NCBI GenBank assembly: GCA_951394405.1
Contig: OX596338.1
Coordinates: 3,224,001-3,288,000, forward strand
Length of the DNA: 64,000 bases
Reading direction: 5' to 3'
DNA from: Coprinellus micaceus
Lineage: Eukaryota > Basidiomycota > Agaricomycetes > Agaricales > Psathyrellaceae
Positions 23,502 through 34,791 of this stretch are shown here, in pieces. The translations under genes and the position numbers were made by a program. Numbering within the stretch: position 1 is the stretch's first letter; every line of letters begins with the position of its first letter. The notes under the pieces are model-generated. The model saw nothing but the letters and a program-made list of their open reading frames with translations, did not search any database and had not been told where the DNA came from.

Positions 23502-24188
23502 TCAAGGCGTCGTTGTCGTCGTCTTCAAGCGCCAGATGTGCGCCCCGTACTTGGTGTTACCCAACCCCTCAAACACGTTGACGCCTTCGAGGAAGTCAAT
23601 CCTCTTCAGGCCCTTCTTCAACTCCTTGTTCCTCGCCTCCCCATATGGCACACGAGCGCATCGCGCTTGGTACGCGGCGGTTATTCGCTGAGGGCGCCCA
23701 GGGTCCATAGGGTCGCCCCCAGCCATCTGGAATTCGAGGGCGGTGACGTTCGTGCGGAGGTTCGCGTGCATGCCCGCAAGGATATCCGCCACGGTCACAA
23801 CAGCGCCTCTCGACACCGTTGGCTGAATGACAAGCTTCCACGGTAGTCGCGGATGGGTTATTTCGAGGTATGGCAGTGCGGGCTCTGTCGCTGGCTGGGA
23901 GAAGGCGAGCGTCGAGAGCTTGGGATCGGTGATCACAGCGGTAGTAGGTGGCAGCGACAAATCGTAGGCAAGTGGTGTTCGGTGAACATCGGAGATGATA
24001 GGGTGAATGCGAGTTGGTGACATTGCGCCATACATTTGCATGGGGCTCATTGCTAGGTTATGGGCATACCCCGTATTTGGGGGAGTGAAGGGCCCAGTGG
24101 AGGATGGAAGCGAAGTCGCTGTCCATGAGGGTGAAGGCGTGCCGAAGGAGTTGTCCTCCTCAACGAAGTGAACGTGCTTCCCTGGCAT
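23502..24188 (-). CDS. DUF6699-type protein, Agaricomycete family
   Basis: A single-exon gene of 228 codons. The N-terminal half is Pro/Ser/Thr-rich and disordered (MPGKHVHFVEEDNSF, SPSWTATSLPSS). The C-terminal half, from PLAYDLSLPP through HPRLPWKLVIQP, VTVADILAGMHANLRTNVT and ARCARVPYGEARNKELKKG, resembles the DUF6699 domain common and multi-copy in mushroom-forming fungi. No molecular function is established. A TATA box sits about 95 bp upstream. Confidence 0.8.
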   Translation of the reverse strand: MPGKHVHFVEEDNSFGTPSPSWTATSLPSSTGPFTPPNTGYAHNLAMSPMQMYGAMSPTRIHPIISDVHRTPLAYDLSLPPTTAVITDPKLSTLAFSQPATEPALPYLEITHPRLPWKLVIQPTVSRGAVVTVADILAGMHANLRTNVTALEFQMAGGDPMDPGRPQRITAAYQARCARVPYGEARNKELKKGLKRIDFLEGVNVFEGLGNTKYGAHIWRLKTTTTTP

Positions 24189-25579
24189 CGTTGTCGAAGT
24201 AGTGGTCGTGTGCTGGTAGTGTGGTAGGTGACGACGATTGCAAGAGAACCGGTGTGGGGAAATTCAACTGCAAATCTGGGGCCGTATATATATTCCATAG
24301 TGGCCGAGCACCATGGAACGTGTATAGCATTCGCTTGAACAGGAATGATATGAAAAGAATTGAGTATTGACTCTGGACACGCGCTTCGTCGCGACTACGC
24401 ACCGCCAAAAGCGACAGCGTGAGTGCTGGTGATGCACTTCGAGTCACAGCCCGTCAGCACAGCCTTGATGCTTTGGGCGCCTATTTTCCTTATCGTGACC
24501 TACATCACAGGTGAGTGCTGTTAAGGGATGTTGGTGATGGCGCTCTCGCTCCGCCATAGTTGGCTCGGTGCCGCAGCAACGCGCGCAGTGACTGTCCTGA
24601 GCTCAGAGCTCCTGGAAGAACCTCGAAGTGGGTCGAAGCTCCGCACACCACTCCATCTAGTATCCACCCTGCGACCGACGACGTATCAATTCGACGATTT
24701 GCGTGGTCCCACTTTGGCATCCCTCTGAGCGCTCACGTCATAGTTGCTCGAATCTCGCAGAAGAACGCATCAGGGGCCACTGTGCAGTGGGGTTCTACAG
24801 CTTTATCGGAGCGGCAAAATAGGCGCTGAGTGCGATACAGCCAGGACCCAGGCGACAGGATGCCCATCCGCGAAGCGCGGAAGCTGTTTACTGCAGTTAA
24901 GTCTTAGCAATCCATTGTGTTCAAGCATGGGCAATACGCACGCACCCTTAGAATGAATTTATCGTCGTCCTGAATGGAACGTCGTCTGGTCTTCCTCCGT
25001 TACGGCAGTCATCTATCACTGTGCTTTGTCGAAGCTTCACTTCTTCCTGAGCACTCCTGAGCCCCCCTGAAGTCGAACTGGAGCCCCACAATCGTTGTAC
25101 ATCCAAAGCCTAGCTCCGAGCATAAGCCAAAGTTAAAGCAACGCGAGGCGGTTCTCCCCAGAGTAAGCACACTGTCCCTGGTGGTAGTGACAGAGAGGGG
25201 TACGTAGAGCCGCTGTATTGCCCTTTCTCTGCTAGGAAATGGTCGTGTGCACGAGAGGCCAGAACCAGTTGGACTTTCAGCGAAGAATGGAGAGTCAGGA
25301 GAGTCCCTCCATTGAAGGGCGATTCGGGGAAGATAGCTGTGGTGCTGACAGAAGGGACGAGGGGCGGACTGGTCGGGTCCCAGGCGCTCCCGACAGGAGG
25401 AAGCGAAGCAGAATGCTTGGAGGGCTTGCCGCTTTGCCGCACCAGTCAGACGGCACACCCTCGGTACCACACAGGCACGGGACCGAAACAGTCTTGGCCC
25501 TTCAACTGTGATTCGAAATTCAACCACCCCTGGCAGCTATCTTGAGGTCGACGAGCCAGATCCCAACGATACCACCACC
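24189..25579. other. 1.4-kb divergent intergenic region
   Basis: This region separates the DUF6699 gene from the acyltransferase gene, which point apart. Apart from the TATA box near its left end I see no coding exons, RNA gene or obvious repeat. Confidence 0.4.
24285..24292 (-). promoter_or_regulatory. TATA box of the DUF6699 gene
   Basis: A TATATATA run lies about 97 bp upstream of the ATG at 24188, in core-promoter position. No other motif was identified around it. Confidence 0.45.
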
Positions 25580-26940
25580 ATGTCCTCTGCCCTCGACGAC
25601 TTTCCACTTGACACCCTCGGGCAACAGCCGTTTCTCAACCTCTACACCCAGCTGAGCCTTTGCTATGCGCTGAATCCCAGCTTCTCCAACGCGGTCGTGA
25701 CCGGCTCATTGACCCGAGGTCTCGAGCGCCTCTCTAGTGCGTTCCCTTGGATAGCGGGCCAGATCGTCAAGGAAGATGGGGTCTTCAAAATCAAGCCACT
25801 TGAGCAGACGCCTCGTCTGGTGATCAAGGATCTCAGAGACAATCCATCCGTTTCGATGGCGGCTCTGCGAGACGCTAGCTTTCCTGCACGATTGCTCGAT
25901 GAGAGTCTCATTGCACCTCGGATGACGCTCACCGCGCTGCTGGAGCCAGACGCGAAGGACCTCCCGTCTTCGCAGTTCAGGCGAACTTCGTCGTCGGGGG
26001 CTTGATATTGACTGTCGTAGGCCACCATCAAGCGATGGATATGGTTGGCCAAGAACAGGTCATGTACCTTCTTTCGAAGGCCTGTCGCGGAGAGGCATTC
26101 ACGGAGGAAGAATTGAAGGTCGGAAATGTGAATCGCAAGGACGTTATTCCCCTCCTCGGTTCCTCATATACACCAGGCTCCGAGGTCGCCGCTCAACAAA
26201 TCGCGAAACCACCTGCCTCTCAATCCGAAGGGAAGCCTGCGGAAGCACCATCCTCCCCTCCCAAATCAACCTGGGCGTACTTCCTCTTCTCCTCATCTTC
26301 TCTCAGCTCCCTCAAGTCCCTCACCGCCGACACCCTTCCCTCCAACTGCCCATTCATATCCACCGACGATGCCCTTTCGGCACTCATTTGGCGACACATC
26401 GCCCGTTCCCGCCTTCCTCGCCTTGCCCCCACCACAACCTCCAAATTCACGCGAGCGGTGGACGTCCGACGATACATGGCCTCGATCCCTCCCAGATACC
26501 CTGGGTTGGCGCAGAACTTGGTCCTTCACACCCAACCCATCAACACGATCGCACAATCTTCGTTAGGCGATCTCGCAGCGCAACTTCGTGCCGCCGTCGA
26601 CCCCAAGACCTCCAACCTCGCGTATATGACTAGCGCCATGGCTACGGTACTCGACCGCGCAGAAGATAAGAGCGCAGTCAGCTTCACCGGGCCTATCAGC
26701 CCCTCGAGAGACTTCATGCTCAGTTCGTGGGCTAAGGTCGAAGCCTATTCGATGGACTTTGGGTTTGGGCTGCCCGAAGCTGTACGGAGGCCCCAGTTTA
26801 CGCCGTTCGAAGGGTTGGGGTATCTGGTTCCGAAGAGGAAGGACGGAGAGATCGCTGCAGTCCTTGGGTTGCGGCAGGAGGATCTGGAAAGGCTGAAGGA
26901 GGATGAAGAGTTCGTGAAGTTCGGAAGGTTTATTGGTTAG
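25580..26940 (+). pseudogene. BAHD-type acyltransferase (transferase family PF02458) with one-base frameshift
   Basis: The gene encodes a CoA-dependent acyltransferase-like protein of about 453 residues. It starts MSSALDDFPLDTLGQQPF (ATG at 25580) and carries AFPWIAGQI, the catalytic HxxxD in GHHQAMDMVGQ, and a DFGFG motif equivalent to the BAHD DFGWG. The reading frame changes at about 25961-25968: upstream the frame gives LLEPDAKDLP, and downstream a different frame gives VFAVQANFVVGGLIL. No intron of usable size explains the shift. The ATG-to-stop interval is 1,361 nt, one short of a multiple of three. Either the gene recently lost one base or the assembly has an error; both halves are otherwise clean and both catalytic motifs are kept. 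The substrate is unknown; fungal relatives acylate secondary metabolites. Confidence 0.75.
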
Positions 26941-27231
26941 GTTGGAATGGAATGCGACGCGTCGAGATTTATACGCGGCCTGGCTGACTATCGCCGAATA
27001 GGCGCCCATCTCGTCACTAAGCGCCAATTAATATTAGGTGCCCAATACGGGGGCATATAGTTTGCTGCGCAATGCCTTTATCGGGTATAGTGAATCTGAC
27101 CGACGTTGGTGAATGCGAGATTGTGTCCGGCTGTCACTTCCGCACTGTGCCCTTCCCGTTCTTTGAGCCCTTGCTAGGCCAAGACTTGGAGGCTCCGCCT
27201 TTCCTGTGAAGAATGGTCTTAATAGGTGGAG

Positions 27232-27928
27232 TTAATCAACGGTACGTGGTGCTACTTGGATGTACACACCTCCGACATTTCCTTGGTCCGGGGGGTCGAT
27301 ATTCTCCTCCGTGGTCATGCGGGCATATACCCTTTCGAAGGACCTGTTGATGCTCGTGTGATGCCTAGCAGCACCGAGCCTTGACATCCACCCGTCACCG
27401 CCCTCCTTCATGAAGTCAAGCAAAATGGCGACGACTTCGTCATTATCCACGTTGTTCGCCGCAAGATCGAGGACGCGCAGCATGAATCTTTTCTTGAGTA
27501 ACCCTGCCGTACCTAAAGTGAATCTCAAGTAGTTCTCGAGATAGGCCTAGAATGGTGGGAACAATTGGAAGGGGTTGAGGTCCATTGACCCATTAACCGT
27601 GGAATGAACCGTGGCTTACCTTGCTATCGCCACGAGCACCCACGGCCTTGCGCACTACTTCAGTTGTTGAATAACGGAAACTCTTCTGTGGAATAGACCT
27701 TGATCCCAACGCAGGGTTCTTGTCGTTGGTCACTTTGCGAAAAATAGCATGGAGCATTGACGGGCCCCAGGATGCAAAGTCAGAGTCGACGAGAGCTCGG
27801 TTCAACATGGTGTGACAAGTGCCTGAGACCATTCCTTGTGGTTGCTTGGTGCTTTTAACGAGTTCTGCCACTCGTGTCGCGCCGTCCGCTTGCGTCTCGA
27901 GGGTTGCGTTGGTCAAGATTTTCACCAT
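27232..27928 (-). CDS. Small conserved protein of unknown function
   Basis: Two exons joined by an intron of about 85 nt keep frame across GDSK and AYLENYLRFTLG, giving about 207 residues. It starts MVKILTNATLETQADGA and ends VYIQVAPRTVD. The sequence is helical and basic in the middle (AIFRKVTNDKNPALGS, STTEVVRKAVGARGD, LLKKRFMLRVLDLAANNV). It has no signal peptide or membrane segment. Codon use and even composition suggest a real, conserved gene. I do not recognise the family. Confidence 0.7.
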
Positions 27929-28312
27929 GTTGCCTTGTGATACACAAGGTCCGTAGTCTTCTGGCAGGGATTCTATTGAGCGAAAAGCGCGGATTCCTAT
28001 CCCAGAGCGTGTGGTTGAGTTCCATACAGGCCCCAGTTCGTTGCATTGTGGCAGTAAAATTCTGGCGGCCTGTGCTGCGCTGGAGCTGAGGAATGTTTAG
28101 CTGCTAGGAGAGGGGGTGTGGTTAGGCTCTACACGTATGAGATTTGGAACGACGGTGGAGGTTCAAGTGAAACGAAGGGCAAACAGTGTTTCAAACAGCG
28201 CGTCATGAAGCGCGCAACGGTGGCGATGCAGAGACCACGTGCCGTAGTAATCTCGCCCATTTACGACACAAAACGCGAGTCGCGCGGCGCGTCTTTGCCA
28301 GTTTCCTCCACC
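27929..28312. other. Divergent promoter region
   Basis: These 384 bp lie between two genes transcribed away from each other (the small conserved gene and NSE1). They contain no coding signal and presumably hold both promoters. I could not identify a clear TATA box. Confidence 0.45.
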
Positions 28313-29597
28313 ATGTCAGTGCATAAACGCGATGTCGAACGCCTGTACCTCCAAGCCATACTATCTCGAGGTATTGTTTCGGAGCGCGTGGCCAAATTGC
28401 TGCGAGAGAAGTGTATAGAGGCCGTCAATGGTAAAAGCTCGTTCTCTTTCTACTTCGACGACTCATAATTTGGTATTTTAGCTGCTGGAGACTTCGAAAT
28501 AGCATACGACGACTCTGCAGACGCGTGGCATGCGTTTACGGCCAAGTTGAATGCCTCTCTAGACAAACTGGATCTCGAGTTCAAGATGCAGCAGGATGAA
28601 GACGATGGGAGGAATTTCTATGCGATGGTGCGTCTTCATCGCGTTTTCCGGCACACAAACAGCTTTTCACGGTTCATTAGGTGAACCGAAAGGGTGACGA
28701 GCTCGCCCAATTGGCAACTGACTACACCCCTGCCGAAATTTCCTTCTTCAAGGCGGTGGTAAGTTCAGACATCGTACCAGCTGTCATCAAGATAGTTCTG
28801 CTCACAGACTCATCATAGGTGGAACAAATCATGCTCGCCCCGAACGAGTCGTACTCGGTCTCATCGCTGGCTGCCCTTAGGGAGATCGGTCACCTCAAGC
28901 TGAACGTGACCAAAGCTCAGGGTGAAGTCCTGCTGTCCACCTTCGTCGCGAAGGGCTGGTTGAAGAAGAGCAAGTACGTCTCAAATCAGTCCTAAACCTT
29001 GCTATTTACCCTTTCTGACGCGTCTTATTATTAGGCGAGGTCGCTATGCTCTCGCACTTCGTTCTTCCCTTGAACTCCAAGAATACCTCAAGTCAGGTTA
29101 CCCAAACGAGATCATCGAATGCACCATTTGCTCAGAGGTAACTTCTGCGCAAGTTGATCAAGGCAAAATAATGACGCCCCTTTTAGTTCCTAACTCGCGG
29201 GGTAGCATGCACCTCTCCTAATTGCAATGTCCGGCTGCACAAGCACTGCGCAACGCGCTATTTTACTCGACCTGGCAATCGACCCTGCCCCGCATGCCAG
29301 GTCCCATGGCCGAACAAAGAAGCCCTTAGGCCTGTCGGCGAAGGCGCTGCTCGTGGAGAGGACGACATGAAGCGACGAACAAGGGGGAGAACGCAGGAGA
29401 GTGACGAGGAGGAGGCAGAGGACAGCGGGGAGGAGGAGGAGCAGCCCACCCAACGTCCGGCCAAAAGCAAGGGCAAGGGCAAGGGAAAAGGCAAGGCCAA
29501 GAAGCAGGAGGACTCTGACGAAGACGTTGAAATGGTGGACGAAGAAGAGGACGTCAAGCCTTCGCAAGCGCCCAGGAGGTCTTCCAGGCGGCAATAA
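28313..29597 (+). CDS. NSE1: NSE1-like subunit of the SMC5-SMC6 complex, RING-type
   Basis: This is a probable non-SMC element 1, the RING-like subunit that pairs with Nse3 (MAGE) in the SMC5-SMC6 DNA-repair complex. Exons give MSVHKRDVERLYLQAILSRG, then winged-helix-like segments (FYAMVNRKGDELAQL, YTPAEISFFKAVVEQIM, LKLNVTKAQGEVLLSTFV, GWLKKSKRGRYAL). The zinc domain follows: CTICSEFLTRGVACTSPNC, LHKHCATRYF and CPACQVPW, with the Cys/His spacing of the variant RING. The C-terminus is a long acidic tail with a Lys-Gly repeat and RRSSRRQ end. Five introns each keep frame. The start is the ATG at 28313. Total length is about 340 residues, longer than yeast Nse1 because of the tail. Confidence 0.88.
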
Positions 29598-29707
29598 GCA
29601 ACCTCACTTGCTCTGCTTGGGCTCTAGATTATATAGTGCTATTATACTCTACTAGCCAAAAAATGATACACCCATCTAATCTATGACTAGAGTACATGGT
29701 CCTGAGA

Positions 29708-32700
29708 TCACGAAGATGATGATGGAGGTGCTGTCGAGCTCGACGCAGCGACCTTACCCTCGGCGGGCAGTTCCGCAGGTTTCGCGTCGACAAATCCAAA
29801 CAGACCCCGGCCCCAAGGTGACCGCTTCTTGCCTCGTCGTCCCTCCCCAAATTCGTCGTTCCATTTGCGCAGGTCCGCGAGGCTGCCCAAGGATTCTGAG
29901 CTGGAAGGAGTAATTTCCTTGAGGGCCTTCTCGAAGTTGTGCATGTGAAGAACGCGTTTGTGTGCGGGAGTTTCTGCTGAAGTATCATCCTTGACTTGAA
30001 CCACTTCAACTTGAACCAACTGCACTTCCTTCGGTGGAGATCCCGAGTCGAGCGCCGTCGAGTCCGATTGAGCAGCGGACACGACGTTGGTATTCGAGGG
30101 TTGTTCTGACGACAACGGTGAGGCAATGGTTGTAGCCTCGGAGCTCTTGGCAGAGGGATCCTCCTTCCAGGGAACCTTGAAATGCTCCTTCACAGCGTCG
30201 AGTGCCGCAGAGACACATAGATGTTTCAAGTCGGACCCGGAGAAGCTCTCTGTCTTCTTCGCCAACGCTTCAGCTGCAACATCATCCCCCAGCGACTCCT
30301 CTTTCAACAAAATCTTCAAAATCTCTGCGCGCTCCTTCTCCCCAGGCAAGTCAACCAACAACCTCCTCGGCAGCCTCCTCAACACCGCATCGTCGAGGTC
30401 GAAAGGTCGGTTCGTGGCGCCAATAACGATAACCCCGTCCTCCTTGCTCGACTTCAAACCGTCCATCTCTTGCATGAACTCGGTGATGACGCCACGGTGA
30501 GCAGCGGCAGCGCCTCCGCTCTCGCGAGCGGACATACGGGCGCCGAAAAGGGCGTCGATTTCGTCGAGGAATACAACGCATGGGGAGAGCCTTCGGGCGA
30601 GGGAAAAGACTGCGCGGACGAGTTTCTCGGCCTCACCAACGTACTGCATTCCTGTGTTAGTAATCACTACTGAAAAGAAAGAGAGAAGAGGGACGCACCA
30701 TGTCCATGATATCTGAAGGGGTGATAGCGAGCATGCGGCAGCCTGCGTCCTTTGCGAGTGCACGGACGACAAGGGTTTTTCCTGTTCCTGGAGGACCGAA
30801 CAAAAGGCATCCAGACATGCTGTGCTGCTTCAAGATACCCTGCTGGAACGCGTGCGGATGAAGCAGCGGGAGAGATACTATCGTTCGAACGGAGTCGATT
30901 GTATGCGGCGGTAGGTGAACTTGACTGAACGAGGTGGGCATAGCCGCTGAGAAACCCGAAATCAGTCGTAAGATCAGGAAACAGGCACAAGAAATACACA
31001 CCGGAATCGACGATACACCCCAAGAGCCGTTGTTCATAACCATCAAGCTCAGGGTCGCTCTTCACTTTCTCGATAACCTCATCGGACTTCTCTGCCTCCT
31101 CGGCTTTCTCAGCAGCCTCGGCCTCCTGACCCACAACCGACCCAGATTCCTTCAGCCACGAACGCCTGTGTTCCTTAAACACCTTGCGAGTTGACCAAGC
31201 GGACTGGACGGTGTCCCAGGGAACGGTGGTCGCATCCAACGAAGGCGTTGGCTTGCCATTGGAGGCCAAGACGCGGCCCATGGCGCTGTCCGCGATCTTC
31301 TTGACATTTTGCCAGGTCTCTACCCCATTACCCCAGTCTTCCCACATCTTGGGAGATGGTTCGGTCGCCGAACCTTCCGCGAGTGCGGCTGTAGGAGTAG
31401 TAGGTGCCACTACAGACGACTCAGGCTCGGAAATCTCTGCCGAAGAAGCAAAGTATGCCTCTGCTGCAATCTCCTCAACACTCCCGCCAACGGCTCCAAC
31501 GCCCATCCTCATTGAGAGTTCATTAATCTCTCGTCGGCGGGCCACCCTCGTCCTGCGCTCTTGCGCATGCGAGCGTTTAGAGGGAACAAGCACGGCCGTC
31601 CTAAAAAACGAAGTCCTCTTCTCTGCATCCCCACTCTTCCCCGCCGTCCTCGGTGCCGGCGGGCCACCCAAAAATGGCGGCATCCCGGGCAGTCCACGTC
31701 CCCCTGGACCCATGACAATGACCTCAGGCTTCTGGGAATCCCCACCGTCTTCCTCCGTCACACTGGTCAACTTCGGAAGCTCATCAAACAATGCGAGCTC
31801 ATGCTTCTCCCACTTCCTCAAACGCTCCTGGAGCCGGCGTTCACGAGCCTTCTCAGCATGCTCACTCTCGGAATAGTCTACGCGCTCGGGCTTGGGACCG
31901 GTTGGTGGGGCGTTGTTGCGGTTCATGAAGTAGGAAACAAGGTTGCTGCTGGGTGCAACACCAGAAGAGACGGAGGGAGTGAGGGAAGGGGACATTCCGA
32001 AGACGATGGTGATGGGGTTGGATATAGGAGAGGTTGAGCGAGATATGGGCCCTCGTCGACGTTGGCGGACAGCAGACAGGAGTGGGGGATACCATGTCGA
32101 AGATGTTGGTGCGAGAGTGGAGAAGTCACGGATGTAAATGATTCGGGGACGGGGGTGCGAGGAGTCGGTGGGGAGGTTGGAAGATGGTTTCGGGGATGAG
32201 TTAATGAGAGTATCGAAGAATACCTTGATCTTGGTCCTAGTAGCGGGTTTCCGTGTGCTGGGAGCGAACACGGTTCGCTGTGGGGGCGCGAGCAGGGTTA
32301 AAGTCATGTGTGACGGGAATATGGCTGAGGATTCGTCGTCATCTTCATCCATTTCGTCAGCTTCCGACCGTGCGTGCTGCATCGTATGCAGGTCAGAAGG
32401 GAAGTGCAACGGGTTCACCGGTAACTGCAACGAGTTCGCGGCTATATTGGACACCGGTCAGATACGCAATGCAATTCAGACGGGCGAAGTACACGCACCC
32501 GTACCAAACTTTCCCCATTCCCCTCCAGCCAGCTGCACCGAGTCGAGAACCAACACCTCTGCTCCAATCTGACGTGCCATTTCACGAACAGTAGCATCCA
32601 CAACATATTCCCCACCCTCAATCGGGCAATACAAGCCCAGAGTCGGCTCCACCGGTGGGTCGGAGCCAGGAGGATACGTTGCCCGATGTTGGACTTGAGG

Positions 32701-33201
32701 GTGCAGAGTGATGAGGAGCTTGTTTAGAGCCTCTTCAAGGACCTCCGGAGGCGGCAAGTCGTGGGTAGAAGCCGAGTCGGTTGAAGGCGCCTCCTCTGGC
32801 AGCCAGAAAATGTCCAGCTCCTCCGGGAGATCAACCACCTCTACGTCCTTCGGAGCGGCTACCGTTCTCGACCTGCGTATCTTGACCCTCGCAAGCTCTT
32901 CTCCCTGCATGAATTCGACTTCGGCTTCAGGCATAGGTTGCGAAGCGGCGCTAGCATGCTCCTCTTTCATCGATCCCTCCTCCGAACTCTCGGCTACTGC
33001 TGGTGGGGCTGGTGCTTCACTCGCAGGTGCCGAGGTTGTCTCTTCGACCGTGGAGGCCATACTCCTGCGAGCCAACGGGCTCGGCAGGCTGCGCCCAGCT
33101 CTTGATAGACATGGTCGTGACTTGGAATTAAGAATGGGATGTGGTAGTGTCGACCTTCCGAGCAACAGCTGAGACTTGCGGAGGATATTTTGCGAGCGCA
33201 T
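29708..33201 (-). CDS. AAA-family ATPase with mitochondrial-type N-terminus (ATAD1/Msp1-like core)
   Basis: This large protein of about 1,100 residues has one AAA domain near its C-terminus. The N-terminus (MRSQNILRKSQLLLGRSTL then further Arg/Ser-rich sequence) looks like a mitochondrial presequence. A long low-complexity middle follows. The AAA core has Walker A GPPGTGKT, Walker B CVVFLDEID, sensor VIGATNRPFDLDDAVLRRLPRR (with the arginine fingers), and SGSDLKHLCVSAAL. The core is of the Msp1/ATAD1-katanin class (meiotic clade), which extracts or unfolds membrane proteins. Three introns are placed. The gene starts at the ATG at 33201 and stops at 29708. The biological target is not visible from the sequence. 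Confidence 0.85.
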
Positions 33202-33567
33202 TCACGCAAATTAGGGATGAAGTCGAGAGAAGAGCAAGGACCAGCCGAATCAATAAAGAGAAAGTCTAGGTCAAGAAGTCAGTGGACGTCGTCGCGGTTA
33301 GTAGACAACCTGCTCAAGAGCGCGGCTGTTTCAATTCAAGAAAAATCAGTACACGTGACGCCAGCGGACACCACCTCGGGAAGGGGAGTGGAACGAAATC
33401 CGGGATATATAAACAAACAAGTCTAAGAGTTACATCTGCTGGTTGCAGCCCGAGGCCACAGCGCCAGTCGATAGGCAGTAAGGTAGATATTTGGCTAATA
33501 TATAGGTCGAACGAAAGACTAGGAGGATGTGTTACATGGGGTGTACATCAAAGTCCGCCGGCGCTCA
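33202..33567. other. AAA ATPase promoter region and PIS1 3' flank
   Basis: A 366-bp gap between two minus-strand genes. An AT-rich stretch at about 33404-33414 (ATATATAAA on the plus strand, TTTATATAT on the minus) is a possible TATA element about 205 bp upstream of the AAA start. Nothing else is evident. Confidence 0.4.
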
Positions 33568-34562
33568 TCATGACTCCTGCTTCATCCTCGCCTCTAGCCG
33601 GGCTTGTTCCCTCTCGGCAAGATCAACGCCCACCAGGATCTTGGAGGCTTTCCACAACTGAACGACGTTGATAATGTTCTTGCCCAAGCATATGGGGAAG
33701 CAGAGGAGCGCGAGCACTTGGGGCCATGTAAGGCTAGAGAGGGCGCCATCGAGTCCGATAGGAGTGTGGATCCACTTAATGAGGTACAACGAGACGAAGA
33801 AGAGCTCATTGCCAAAGCAGAAGGCAAAGAGAGTCGTCTGAACACGTATCGGTGAGTAACAGCGCGTATAAAGCGGGAATATAACGCACAGAGTTGTTAT
33901 AGTACAGCCAGAGGATGCGGCTAACATCACTGGTGACAAGCTTGTGACTTCTCGAGCCAGTTACAAGGGAGCTTCAAAGTCGTCAGATGTTGGGCGTAGA
34001 TAGACGTATAATGAGCTGAGCGCACCTGTACATGTGCATGTAATGGCTGCTGAAGTCCAGGGCGATCAAGAACTGGAAGATGATTGCATAAGGTGGGTAA
34101 GCAGAGGCAAGGTAACACAGTAAGCATGATGTTGTGCATCTAGTACAATAGCCAAGAAAGCAAGTCAGCCAGATCGTAACACCCCGTAATCCAAGCAACC
34201 ACGCACCTGTCTGTCACCATGTCCAAGACCGCACCGAACTTGGATGTTTGGTTCAACGCCCGCGCAGCATGTCCGTCCACCGCGTCTAGCAAGCACGAAA
34301 TGCCATACAAGATTGTGCAGGCTTTTGGATGGTGGTTCATGTAGTGCAGCGACAGTCCCGCCAGAATAACACGAGCATAGCCTAGCATTGGACGCGTTAG
34401 TGTGACACACGAGCACCAGAGGAGCGGGTCCGTACCAATTAAGTTGGGCACGAACAAGAAAACATTTTCAGGCTGGGCTGTAGCCAGATCCACGGCCTGC
34501 TTCGCGTTTACGAGGTCAATGGACGCTCTTCGGCGGCGAGAACTGTTGTTGCCCTTGGACAT
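33568..34562 (-). CDS. PIS1: Phosphatidylinositol synthase (CDP-alcohol phosphatidyltransferase)
   Basis: This enzyme joins CDP-diacylglycerol and myo-inositol to make phosphatidylinositol in the ER. The catalytic CDP-OH-P signature is complete: DAVDGHAAR followed, at the right spacing, by GAVLDMVTDRC (DGxxAR-x8-GxxxDxxxD). Several membrane segments are visible (ILYGISCLL, YAIIFQFLIALDFSSHYMH, TTLFAFCFGNELFFVSLYL, VLALLCFPICLGKNIINVV). It starts MSKGNNSSRRRRA at 34562 and ends LEARMKQES. At about 255 residues with several short introns, it has the length and motif order of fungal Pis1. Confidence 0.9.
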
Positions 34563-34791
34563 TACGGCGGTACTTGGAGGAGTGAAGGAACCACGTCAAT
34601 CCCCACTGACAAATACCAGTGTCCACTGCTTGGCCGGATTAGGCCGCGTTGTGATGGCCGCGCCCCGAGCGTCATCTCGCCATCATTACTTCCACTGTCA
34701 AAGCTGCGGCTGCGCTCACTGCGCACAGGGAAATGAGATCGTTGTCCGAAATGTCCAATTATTATAACCTAGATATAGTATATATGACTGG

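Noticed and set aside
25961..25968. Programmed ribosomal frameshift in the acyltransferase
   Set aside because: There is no slippery heptamer or downstream structure, and no precedent in this family. Loss of a base or an assembly error is simpler.
23502..26940. Secondary-metabolite cluster around the acyltransferase
   Set aside because: The neighbours are a DUF6699 protein, a small unknown gene and NSE1. No synthase, oxidase or transporter is adjacent.
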